DNA of 64,000 nt from Isoetes taiwanensis (lineage: Eukaryota > Streptophyta > Lycopodiopsida > Isoetales > Isoetaceae). Below the pieces are notes generated by a model. That model worked only from the letters and a program-made list of their open reading frames with translations, searched no databases and was not told the DNA's origin. The position numbers and the translations under genes were made by a program. Below, piece by piece: positions 25,851-35,505 of the stretch (positions are counted from its first letter, which is position 1; each line of letters begins with the position of its first letter). The DNA lies in contig JAJEKV010000003.1 of NCBI GenBank assembly GCA_021234155.1, positions 24,462,874 to 24,526,873 of the forward strand. The letters are read 5' to 3'.

Positions 25851-28800
25851 ATGTCCGACAACACCAAAGGAGTTTACTAGCCGGGCATTATCGTGAATAT
25901 GAAGACAACTATCAAGAACATGCACAAGGACTGGCTCTGCGTAGCTGTTGAAAACACAGAAGACGTAAGGATAAATATTTACTATGTGGACTGGCAGTTC
26001 TATGATCCAACATTGATGTCTGCAAGTATTTCCAACGTCAGTGGCTCTACTAAGCGATAGGGATAGGCTCTTCCTTGTTACAAGAGATTCCAAGAGGCAG
26101 ACATACAAGGCCCTGCGGAGATTTTAAGGGGATACAACATCCTTCGGAATCGACTAAACGAGTCGAAGAACTCTCCATCTTTGGTCGTTAAGGCCTTGAA
26201 TTCGCAGAACCCACCTCGATTAGTGGACACTGTTTGGCTTCGGGCTCAGAAGAAAACGAAGACCTGTGTTGTCAAGAAGGTTCCTGCTATAGAGGACTCT
26301 TCTGCTACTGAAGAAGATGTCAAGGAATCAGAATCAACAGCAACATAAAAACATCAAAAAGAAAAGAAGGATAAGGTGGGAAAGGGAAGCAAGAAGGAAA
26401 GGGATGGAAAAGGAAACAAGAAGGAGAAGAAAGGGGGGAGGGGGGAGGAGGGGAAGCAAGAAGGGAAAGATAAGGAGGGGAAGGGGAGCAAGATGGAGAA
26501 GAAAGGAAGAAAGAAGAAGATGTGATAGAAGTCAGTGCAAGGAAGGAGCAGGAAGAAGGAGAGGAGGAAAAAGAGAAGACATAGGCATAGCACTTCAGAT
26601 GTTGAGGGCACTCCAAAAAAACCAAGAAGACGAAGCCCTCAACCTCCTAGTCCACAGCCTAGTCCTCCTGCAAGTCCTATGGCCTCTTTACATCATGAGG
26701 CTAATAGCAGTGGTGGTGCTCGTGGTGGTTCCTATGCCAGCACGGCAGAGAGGGGGGGAACCTCAGCATCACAAGTCCAAGGGTCTGCGCCATCTCAATA
26801 AATAAAACTGCGGATAGCCGGACACTTGTTAGAGGTGCCCCAAGGCCTCAAGGTGGAAAGGTCCGAGGAGGAAAAGATTGAAAAAACGACATTAAATAAA
26901 ATTCATGAGCACCGTCATCTTTTCCCCCTTGGCATTACGTTTACAAAGAAAATAAACGTGTTCAGTTTATTCCAGGGCCCTCCAAATTTGACTTCCAGGC
27001 CAAGAAATATGGAACACGTCAAGACTCTGCCGGAATCTTTCTAGCGTGATCCTCACCCGGTATTCACCCCGGCCGATGCGATCCCCTTCCACCCCAACAC
27101 AAAGAAATTAGTTGCTTGGAAAACAGAGGACGATCTTATGGGGATGCACTACTATATAGTAAATGGCAATCACTCAGTACTAGCAGCGCAGCTTGTTTGC
27201 AGAAAGCTAGGCACTGCAAAGTCCCAGGAGCACATTGGCCAAAATATAAGAGTTGTCGGAGAGGTGAACGAGCAGGACTGCCTGCAGCTCAGTTGTGACG
27301 TGAATGACATTGCTGCGAAGACAATGTTCAAAGAACCATTCGTTGACAAGATCACCCACCTGAGGCACCAGTACACACTTTGCGGCAAGCCCGATACTTC
27401 GGGCCATGGGCAGACGCGATCGGAACCTTACAAGGTATACATCACATGGCGTTGTGGTGCCATATGATGCATATTTTTGTTTGTGTACTGATGAAATGGC
27501 GTCATGGGGCCATTTGCTGTGAAATGGCACCGTGGTGCCATTACACATCAAATGGCGCCACGGTGCCATTTCATATCGCGACTTATCTTCGACACTAGGT
27601 TTCCTTGGTTTCTCTAAATTATGAGTTTTAAGTTTTGAAATGGCGCTATGACGCCTTTTGCGTTCCGTTGCTAACAAATGTCCTTTGCATTCAGCGGTAC
27701 TTAGCTCTAGCAGAAGTTACCATGCGTGGTAAGCAGCCTAAAGACTTCAACTAGTGGGTTTTCATGCCTGGGATATCTTTCAGTTGTTCCAATCGTTGTG
27801 GAACCAATGGAAAACTTCGCAAGCTCAAGGACAACAGAGGGCGGCCTATAATCTGTGTCTGGGCCAAAGATAGTGACTAATTCAGTCAGACTTATCTGCG
27901 GTGCGTCAGAGGCATGCACTATATGGATTGCAAAATCTTATTCCAGGAGGTGCTTGACGAGAAGGTATATGTTAAGGTTTCAACTGATTAGACAGGTGAC
28001 TCCTTATTCAAGATGAGGGCTAGAGCACACAGGACATTATCGTTCTTGAAGAAGGAAATTTTTGAATATGTTAAGGAAAACTTCCCAAGGAAGTTCACCT
28101 CCCTCGAAGACTTCTGTTTGACTGTGCCAGGCTTTGACGATGACAGCTTAAAGACCATAGGGACATTGCATAACAAATGGGTCAATGATGGCATTTCCAA
28201 GGAGGGAATTTTTGGAAACATACCTCCAGCCTTGGCAAGGGTCATAAGAAATAAAGTGCAGAGGGATGACATTGAAGAGTTCCACTGCGAGGTTGAACTC
28301 ACTGATAGCAAAAGGCAGTTCAAATGCACTCCTGTGCCAGCCTCTTTGATAGTTCTGGATACGCGAAGTCTTACTCCAATGTGGGACAAAATGACACTGT
28401 CCAATTTCTTTGACACTGCCGTCAAGAACACGGCTGCTGATTCTTTCTGGATAGTTTGCTTCGCATGCCTAGAAGACAATTTTGTTGTCTCCTCAGTGTT
28501 GGATAACCTGGACTCTAGATCCAGAGTTTATATTGGCATGTACGAGGATAATTACAAGAATCCAGCACCAACAGGGCCGCAGGAACCGCATGCTCTTATC
28601 TACGCCACCAAGATCTAGTCCGCTACCCTTAAAGTTGTCGCAGAGATTGACCTCAGGTTTTCTTATGCCGATCACCCCCAGCATCTTCCACCATTTCTTG
28701 CTCAATTTGAAGAAGACGCGGACAGGGAGAGTGAGGCTATGATAAAAAAAACTCTTTTGAAGCAGATTCAGGTACAGTTGACAAGGCTTGCCCAGAGAAA

Positions 28801-29313
28801 TCATAATGAGAAGTCAGTTGGGTCCTGCAACCTGTTCCTACCTCATGGAGGAGATCGTACAGCCAGGTATAGGAGTGTTTGATTACTTCTCTTATGGTGC
28901 TTTTGGCAGAGCTGCATTGATTCATAAAAGATTCTGCATCGTGTTCGAACATGATCTGGTCAAACAGCGGTGCTTGGAGCGGATTCTTGGTAGGCTAGAC
29001 CGCGTGCTCAATCCTATCCTTGCTGCAGTCCCTGTGTCCCAGCAGCAAGGTGCTCTTCCTGGAGTTGGGGAACATGCAGAATCAGGCCAAGCAACCTGGG
29101 ATTCCTGATGTCGACTATAATGCTATTAAAGATGCTAAGTTCGACCTCGACAATCTCGATGTAGCTGACCCCAGTGCAAAGGTTTTTGATTTTGATCCCA
29201 TCAACGATGCCTATCCATCTAATCCTATTGCTAGCACTGAGGAGCCTGATACAGCGGAGAAAGACTTGTACATTGTATACCTCAAATGTAAATATAATAT
29301 TTCTTGTATATAA
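25851..29313 (+). pseudogene. ParB/Srx-like domain fused to a permuted (beta-order) DNA methyltransferase, decayed
   Basis: One reading frame runs from ATG 25,851 (MSDNTKGVY) to a GT donor after 27,434. A second runs from an AG acceptor before 27,695 in matching phase, so a two-exon model holds. Order of parts: an N-terminal region (KDWLCVAVENTEDVRINIYY); a Lys/Glu-rich linker (26,350-26,525); a basic, Ser/Pro-rich part; a ParB/sulfiredoxin-like domain (MHYYIVNGNHSVLAAQLV, 27,144 on); then methyltransferase motifs IV-VIII (ASLIVLDTRSL, SFWIVCFACLEDN, EPHALIYATK, 28,340-28,615); then motif I (VFDYFSYGAFGRAAL, near 28,880) and a tail. Motif order IV...I is that of beta-class amino-methyltransferases. 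The DPPY box is DTRS. In-frame stops (25,878, 26,058, 26,064, 26,346, 26,523, 26,802, 27,042, 27,752 and others) and two frameshifts (near 28,800 and 29,030) point to a pseudogene; further introns could explain some. Confidence 0.6.
27446..27659 (+). repeat. Five imperfect 18-22-bp palindromes in the methyltransferase intron
   Basis: Related palindromes lie at 27,446-27,463, 27,494-27,515, 27,522-27,542, 27,550-27,571 and 27,638-27,659. The common form is AAATGGC, eight variable bases with a GTGG/CATGG-like centre, then GCCATTT. Two more half-like copies (AATGGCGCCA) occur at 29,502 and 29,546 behind the gene. They could be protein-binding sites, RNA hairpins or a local minisatellite. Confidence 0.75.
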
Positions 29314-29329
29314 ATTTATCGAGCTCATA

Positions 29330-29505
29330 CATTGCTCATGTCTCTAAGTGTCGATGGACATGTTCTTAACTATAATTTCTGCACTGTCATGTTTCTCTAA
29401 GTGTCGATGGATATGTTCTTAACGGTAATTTCTGCACTGTCATATTTCTTTAAGTGTCGATGGATATGTTCTTAATTGTAATTTCTGCATTGTTATATTT
29501 TTAAT
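29330..29505 (+). repeat. Minisatellite behind the methyltransferase gene, three units of about 57 bp
   Basis: Units share TCTAAGTGTCGATGGAYATG, TTCTTAA and ATTTCTGCACTGTCAT. Three copies lie head to tail directly after the stop codon region. Confidence 0.85.
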
Positions 29506-29659
29506 GGCGCCAAATAATGGCATTTTTTATGCACAAATAAACAAAATGGCGCCATAATAGCTCAAAAATTGGTCATACTAGAAAACAATTTCGTCCCTAA
29601 CTGGAAGCACAAAATTTCCCATTTTAATGAAATTGTGTTTATTTTAGTGTTGAGTCTTG

Positions 29660-31011
29660 ACTTGCGAACCTTCAGGCTCTTCAATCAGATCTTCAGTAGT
29701 ATCTTCTCCAGGCACAGGAACGCTATTGGCATTATGCTGATTTGCATCATCAAAAAGCCCCTACATTTCATGTTGGTGACCTTGTCTGGCTTCTGTGTAG
29801 GAACCTCCCTACTCCAATTTCTGATATGGAGCAAGCACGGGGGAGTGATCCACGGCGAATGGGTTATTGGAATTATGGCAAATACTATGTAAATGTTATT
29901 CCTAAGGTCAGCTAATAATATAAAGGGACATAGGTTAACATAGCATTTGGGTGTGAAGAACCATTGATATTTATGGAAGGCATTGGGATGATTATTGGTT
30001 GAGAAAAAGATCATAGATAATGTCCCATATGATAAGTCATATAATCTAATTAAAGACAAGGAGATATTTTGAGCAAAAAGGCAACTGCCTGCTAAAAAAG
30101 GCAAAAGTCGCAGAGAGATCTATAAATAGAACTGAAACTTCAGTTGGACATATCTCCGCAACCAGAGCTCCGATTGAAGCAATCTTTAGCTTGTTGGAAC
30201 CGTCTCAGAGTCTAGTTTCCGAATTGGGTCGGATACATTCCTTAGTTCATCTGTATGAGAGAGTAATGGCCGAAAACGTGACAAGGGGTCACAGATTGCT
30301 ACCATAGCGACTTCACAGATCTGTAATTGTTTTCTGAACTGTGGCTACTTGAAGTAACTAGATTAGTCTGGAAGGCCAATAAGCCAAACATCAGAGCTTT
30401 GTATTTGCCATAGAGCACTTGTGTTTTTGCCATAACCCAGTGGATCCGATTGGGTGGTTAATGGTGCTGCCATATCAATTGTGCATGAATAAAATTTCTT
30501 AGTCCAGTGTTCTATTATTTCATTATGGTTCTATGATTCTGTGTTGCCACAACTTCCCAAATATACATGAATTGTATCACGTTCCTTACAACAAGCTTGA
30601 CTATTGTCACTTTGCTCCTTATCGAATCATGGTTCAGGTTGGCAATATGGCACTCCAGTTTAAGCTTTCTCCAGTAGTTCATTTATATTCAGTATTTCAT
30701 GTTTCACTATTGAAGCCCTACACATCTAATCCATGTTCGGATTGCATTCTTCTGCCACCTCCACTAGTGGAATTTGATTATCACGAGGAGTTCAAGGTTC
30801 GAAAGATTTTGGACTCTAAGTTTTTTATGTCAATGGTTATATTACTTTGTCGATTGGGAAGGATACTCTCCAAGTGACTGGACCTCGGAACCTACTGACT
30901 AACGAATGCTTTTGACAAGATTGTGGAGTTCCACCGGTATTACTCGGACAAGCCAAGTCCAAGTACTCTGGCTCCAGCCTTAAAAAATCGGAGCCATCGT
31001 AGGAGGGGAAT
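29660..31011 (+). pseudogene. Chromovirus (Ty3/gypsy) 3' pol fragment with chromodomain, plus strand, interrupted
   Basis: At 29,660-29,820 the frames encode an integrase C-terminal part (HYADLHHQKAPTFHVGDLVW after frameshift correction by eye). The sequence resumes at about 30,560 with VPYNKLDYCHFAPYRIMVQV, VVHLYSVFHVSLLKPY and the start of a chromodomain (YHEEFKVRKILDSKFF). The intervening 29,822-30,540 is absent from the related copy at 32,500-31,935. The stretch before 31,012 ends AGGAGGGGAATGA, a polypurine tract directly before the LTR. The chromodomain is frameshifted. In this lineage it steers integration to certain chromatin. Confidence 0.75.
29822..30540 (+). mobile_element. Insertion of about 0.7 kb in the chromovirus, LTR-like
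   Basis: This segment splits the integrase tail between the codons for PTP and YNKLDY. It begins with a polypurine-like ACGGGGGAGTGA, contains a TATA-like CTATAAATAG near 30,120 and has no ORF. It may be the 3' end and LTR of another Ty3/gypsy element. I could not define its termini or a target duplication. Confidence 0.35.
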
Positions 31012-31349
31012 GATGTGATGACCATATGGGTAGCCATACCATACGAGCATTATACTTGTATCTACAAAAGATGGTCGTCACATAATGCAAAAAAATAGTT
31101 GCACAAAGCAAGATTTGAACTCACAACCTTCCAATTCATGAGCCTTTGTCAAGTGCACTAAATCCTTGCATCTTCTTATATATGGATACTTCCCAGGAGG
31201 ATCTTATTTTAGAACCTACATGCATATGCACAACACTCGGCACGATCTTATCCATTAGAGTGGCATGATCCTGATTGGCTAGATATATAAGGACACCTCA
31301 TTCGTGTCAACTTATTCTGGTACAAAGCCAACCTTTCTCATCTGGTCTA
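31012..31349 (+). mobile_element. Chromovirus 3' LTR (plus-strand element)
   Basis: It starts TGTGATGACC right after the polypurine tract. A TATA box sits near 31,285 (TAGATATATAAGG), and it ends near TCATGACA where it meets the LTR of the opposing copy. It contains an antisense tRNA-like segment at 31,090-31,155. Confidence 0.6.
31090..31155 (-). other. tRNA-Met-like segment inside the LTR (antisense)
   Basis: On the minus strand the segment reads TTTAGTGCACTTGACAAAGG (A-box-like), then CTCATGAA at the anticodon-loop position, then GGTTGTGAGTTCAAATC (B-box-like). Order and spacing resemble an elongator tRNA-Met. The acceptor stem is not closed, so it is not a working tRNA gene. A related segment lies in the opposing LTR. 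Confidence 0.5.
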
Positions 31350-31865
31350 TGTCATGAACCTACGCGAAAACAAGAAAAATACTTGGAAAATACGCAAGAA
31401 ATATGGAGAAAATATGCCAAGATCGGCGAAGAATCTAATATATGAACAAGAATCATGAGTACAATGGCCTGAAGGCAAGCAGGAACACGAGACAGATGCT
31501 TAGAAGGCTCAAGACTGTCGTTGAACCGGAATGGTTCGACATGAAGGAGGTGCCTCCTTATATATCCAGGCCAACGGTCAGGATCGCGCAACTCCAATAT
31601 GGATGAGATCATGCCAAGTGTCGCGCATATATGTAGGTTTTAGAATATTTTAGAACCTCCTTGAAATAGCTCCACATATGAGAAAAACATGAGGGAATAT
31701 CCTCAACAATATTGGTGGCGCATTTGGCAAGAGTGTGTGACTCACAACTATAAGGTTGTAAGTTCAAATTTTGTCTTGTGCAACTACCCTTTTGCATCCG
31801 TGTGATGACCATCTTTTGCATATACGAGTATAATGTTCGTATAATACAAATATCTATATAATCAT
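31350..31865 (-). mobile_element. Chromovirus 3' LTR (minus-strand element)
   Basis: Read on the minus strand it starts TGTGATGATTATATAG, has a TATA box at about 31,560 (GGATATATAAGGAGG) and ends TTCATGACA near 31,350. It adjoins the plus-strand LTR tail to tail. It contains an antisense tRNA-like segment at 31,708-31,780. Confidence 0.65.
31708..31780 (+). other. tRNA-like segment inside the opposing LTR (antisense)
   Basis: The plus strand shows TGGTGGCGCATTTGGCAAG (A-box-like), ACTCACAAC at the anticodon-loop position and GGTTGTAAGTTCAAATT (B-box-like). The D-arm part is close to plant elongator tRNA-Met. The anticodon position reads CAC rather than CAT. Its position and orientation match the segment in the other LTR. 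Confidence 0.5.
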
Positions 31866-32008
31866 CACACCACCCCCCTCCTATGACGACGACAAGTCCT
31901 CGAAGCTGGGGCCGGAGTACTCAAACTTGAAATATCACACCATCCCCCTCCTATGACGACGACAAGTCCTCGGAGCTGGGGCCGGAGTACTCAAACTTGA
32001 AATATCCG
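31866..32008 (+). repeat. Tandem duplication, two units of about 71 bp
   Basis: The sequence from ATCACACCA through GGAGCTGGGGCCGGAGTAC and CAAACTTGAAAT is repeated head to tail with a few substitutions. It covers the polypurine tract and the chromodomain tail of the minus-strand chromovirus. Confidence 0.9.
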
Positions 32009-32500
32009 GGTAACGTAGGTGAAACTCTGCAATTTTATCAGGAGCATTAGTCAGATTCTCGGCAGGCTCCCAGGTTCTATCACTTGGTGAGTGACCTTTC
32101 CAATCGACAAAGTAATACAATCACCGACGAAGAAACTTGGAGTCCAGAATCTCTCGAACCTCGAACTCCTCATGATCATCAATTTACACTGGTGGTGGCG
32201 GCGAAGGAATGCGATCAGGTAAAGTCTTAGCTATGTAGGGCTCTAATAGAGAAACATGAAATACTGAATGGAGCCGAACAGCTAGAGGGAGCTCGAGCCG
32301 AAATGCCACATCGCTGATCTGAGCCGTGATCCGGTAAGGACCAAGGCGACGATAGTCAAGCTTGTTGTAGGGATATGGGGTAGGGAGGTCTCTACGAAGA
32401 AGCCATATAAGGTCATCAATGTCAAATTTAGGAGCTTCCTGCCAATGCAAATCGGCATAATGTCGATAGCATTCCTGTGCGCGGTGAAGATATGTTCCAC
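31935..32500 (-). pseudogene. Chromovirus integrase tail and chromodomain, minus strand
   Basis: Read from 32,500 downwards: FDIDDLIWLLRRDLPTPYPY, NKLDYRRLGPYRITAQI and VRLHSVFHVSLLEPYIAK. After a frameshift comes a chromodomain: VREILDSKFLRRWLYYFVDW, KGHSPSDRTWEPAENLTNAP. The aromatic residues of the methyl-lysine cage (YYFVDW, W in TWEP) are present. The polypurine tract AGGAGGGGGGTGG and the LTR follow. The 5' part of the element is missing. Confidence 0.8.
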
Positions 32501-33397
32501 CTATGCGACAACAAAGAAAATACTTGGAAAATATGCAAGAAATATGGACTGCTTTCCAAAGTCAGCACTTAAATGCATCTCCATTGGCGAAGCTCAAAAG
32601 TTGATGTCCCTTGAGAGGAAAAAACATCGTGAAGAAAGAGAAATCATTGACAATTCTAATGAGGTAAATCGTAGCTCAGCTTTACTTTGTTGTTTTCCTT
32701 TCTTCGTTCATGAGGTACATTACGTCACAAGTTTATTTTAAAGATTGCTTTTCAGTGAGAAAGTTATGAAAGCTACATGTAAAGCCATTTAGATTGATCA
32801 ATTTGGTGAGCTAGGCACCTAAATTTAGGTTCTTTAACTGATATAGTCTTTCAGCAGACATCTAAAACCTTGTTGTGATCTTCCCTTAAGACTATTGAAA
32901 TCTAACCACTTCATACGTATTGTAGAAGATCAGCAAAAATCGCTATAAAATTGCCCATCTTGGATACTGCATATAGGCATGTCACATGTCATTTCAATTC
33001 CAATATATATAGGGATTAGTTTTTGCATTTAGATGCTTAAAACATGTGCAGATCCTGAATAATCATTAGGATTAGATTGCCTTATGGTTTAGTTTGTATG
33101 TGCACTGCCATGAAACTACAAATGTGCCACCAATCAGGTTTGTTATTGCATATGGGTGAGGGGATGCATTCTTTAGCTCTAAAGCATAGACAATTTTTTC
33201 TGTCATATGCAACTGAATGCATTATTGTTAAGAGCATGCTTTAGAGATGGGGACTACAGTTAGTATTTTGGCAAAGCTGGCTGCTAACAGTCATTGTGCT
33301 TGTGCTCTTTAGCTAGATGTGCCCTTAAATAGCTCCCTGCTAATAGGTGATAATATTTCTATGACCCCTAGTGATTAATGACCGCCATATGGGCACA
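32501..33397. other. Stretch without a recognisable gene
   Basis: A segment at 32,514-32,547 (AGAAAATACTTGGAAAATATG) repeats one at the LTR end near 31,372. A splice-like exon (ISIGEAQKLMSLERKKHREE, ending at a GTAAAT donor near 32,662) reads openly but is not identified. The rest is AT-rich without features. Confidence 0.35.
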
Positions 33398-34300
33398 TTG
33401 TTGATCAGATAAAGCAAAGCTTGATGATTAACAAAAAATTTGATTTGGCTACCGAACAGATAATGACGGAAGCGTTGGACACAGAAGATGAGACCAAGTC
33501 CTCTCACTCCGTGGCAGAATAATTGCGCTCCACAGGGTTTAGCTTTCTGCTGGCATAGCATATGGGCTTATCTATATGAGAATCATATTCTTGCGAGAGA
33601 ACAACACCAATAGCAAATGCTGAGACATCAACATGGACATGGAAAGGTTTGTCCCATTGAGGTGGAACAAGGACATGAGCTTGAGTGAGCAAGACCTCAG
33701 TTTCTGAAATGCTGCATCCACCTGGCGATTCCAAGCCCAAGAGGATTAATCACCCGTGAGTTTATGAATGGAGTCTGCTATGGCAGCAAATCCTGAAATG
33801 AAGGTTGCATAATAATTAACCTTGCCCAAAAATGAGCGTGTCTCCGTGATGTTAGAAGGTGCATGAGCCTTGAGCGCACAACTAATCTTGGCAGGGTCTG
33901 TGGTGATGCCTTCTTTACTGACAACATGGTCAAGAAGAATGCTAGAAGTGACACAGAATGTGCACTTTTTTGGGTTTAAACCGATGCCGCATTCATCACA
34001 TTTTTGAAAAACAAGTTCCAATAGATGTTCGTCCATGGAGCTATATGCAGAAAAATCATCCTGAAAAATTTGTAGAAAGGCATTGCCATTGTGCTTGAGA
34101 GCCATTGTGCTTGAGAGCAATGACAATTGGGCTCACCCATTCTAAATGTTTGACCTCATAAATCAAGCCAGCAGCTAGAAGTTTATCAATTTCAGCCTTG
34201 ATGCGGTCACGATAATTTGGGTTGAGCCTATACTATCGTTGCTAGATTGGATATGCATCAGGTTTGGTAGAAATGGTCAGTTCCCCCAATTCTTTTTTGA
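33398..34300 (-). pseudogene. Ty3/gypsy RT-RNase H remnant, right-arm copy
   Basis: Inverted copy of the 23,300-24,430 gypsy segment. RNase H (QAHVLVPPQWDKPFHVHVDV, YASRKLNPVERNYSATE) and late RT (FLQIFQDDFSAYSS, LNPKKCTFCVTSSILLDHVV) are nearly identical to the left copy. It lacks about 300 bp of RT and has a 14-bp duplication at the joint (34,090-34,125). It ends within RNase H, where the arms stop matching. Confidence 0.85.
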
Positions 34301-35262
34301 TACCTCTTAAATCTTTGTAGCTCCACGCTTATAATTGTGTGGAAGATTTGCAGCCAGTCGGACAGATTGGTTGTCTCTAGATCAATGACTTCAACTTTTG
34401 GAGTTTGAATATGCGGGATAACGTCATGTCCATGATGGTGTGAGCTGGAGGTTGGAGCACCACCAGTGGTTCAGCACTTTGAGTAGTGAAAAAGAGAGGT
34501 TGTTGAGAAGCATCAATCAGTGTTGAGAAGCAATATCCCTAAAACAATTGAATAAGTTGTTATAAAAAAAACATGGATTCAAGATAAAAAATAATCACAT
34601 TAGCTCATTGGGTACATTGGTTAAAGTAGTCTTATTAGGACATTGAGTTATTTTGGTATAGGTTGGATATTCCCTCAAAACCTTTGGCGAAATCGTATTT
34701 CATATTTCAAAATCATAGGCGCCTCCAATCATAAATGATTTTAAGCGAAACGAGAGGTGCCCAGAGGCCCCAGCATACGATCTCGGTCGTAGGATCGATG
34801 AATCCGATGACTGTAGTAGTCCAGCGTGCACCTCGTTTAGACAATGTAGCAAAATAACATGCAACAGAAAAGAGAGGCACACGTCCTGCTCTTACTCGAC
34901 TTCACAAACTTCTCCAGTGATGATTTGAATATGATGCTGAATATGTTTGGGAAACGGAAAGTGGCGGATCGCACCATTCAAGATCTGCTCAATGCTGCAT
35001 AACTGGAAGGATACCAAGTTGAATTCGAACAACTTCTTAAATATCTACTATTATTATGCTTATCTTTTATTAGATGTTTTTATTAGATCCTTTGTTGTGG
35101 TTATATAAGGATCAAGTTTTTTCTTTTGAACATGATAGATATGATCTCTCAAGGTTTAATCTTAATTTTTCTGGTATATCGACTAGCAGGATGTACCTAT
35201 CTGATGTATTTCGTCTAATATGAAATACAAAAAAAAACCTTGCCCTCAAAAAAAAGGGGAGG
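33398..35262 (-). repeat. Inverted-repeat block D, right arm
   Basis: Matches 22,292-24,430 inverted. Its outer edge touches the (AG)n tract at 35,271, just as the left copy touches (CT)n at 22,291. Confidence 0.9.
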
Positions 35263-35265
35263 AGG

Positions 35266-35458
<193 letters not shown>

Positions 35459-35505
35459 TATATTTTGTCTATGGGAGGCCTCAAAGACCTATTAGACAGC
35501 AATCA

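Noticed and set aside
26320-26625. Minus-strand Pro/Ser/Phe-rich ORFs opposite the Lys-rich linker
   Set aside because: They are the complement of purine-rich low-complexity sequence.
25851-27434. Stop codons removed by RNA editing
   Set aside because: Editing that removes stops in ferns and hornworts is known from organelle transcripts, and this sequence is nuclear by its transposons and introns.
27207-27677. Minus-strand ORF of 156 codons across the methyltransferase intron
   Set aside because: It runs through the palindromes and opposite to the conserved ParB-like frame; no family features.
31708-31780. A functional tRNA gene
   Set aside because: A- and B-box-like segments are present, but the acceptor stem does not close and the sequence is inside an LTR.
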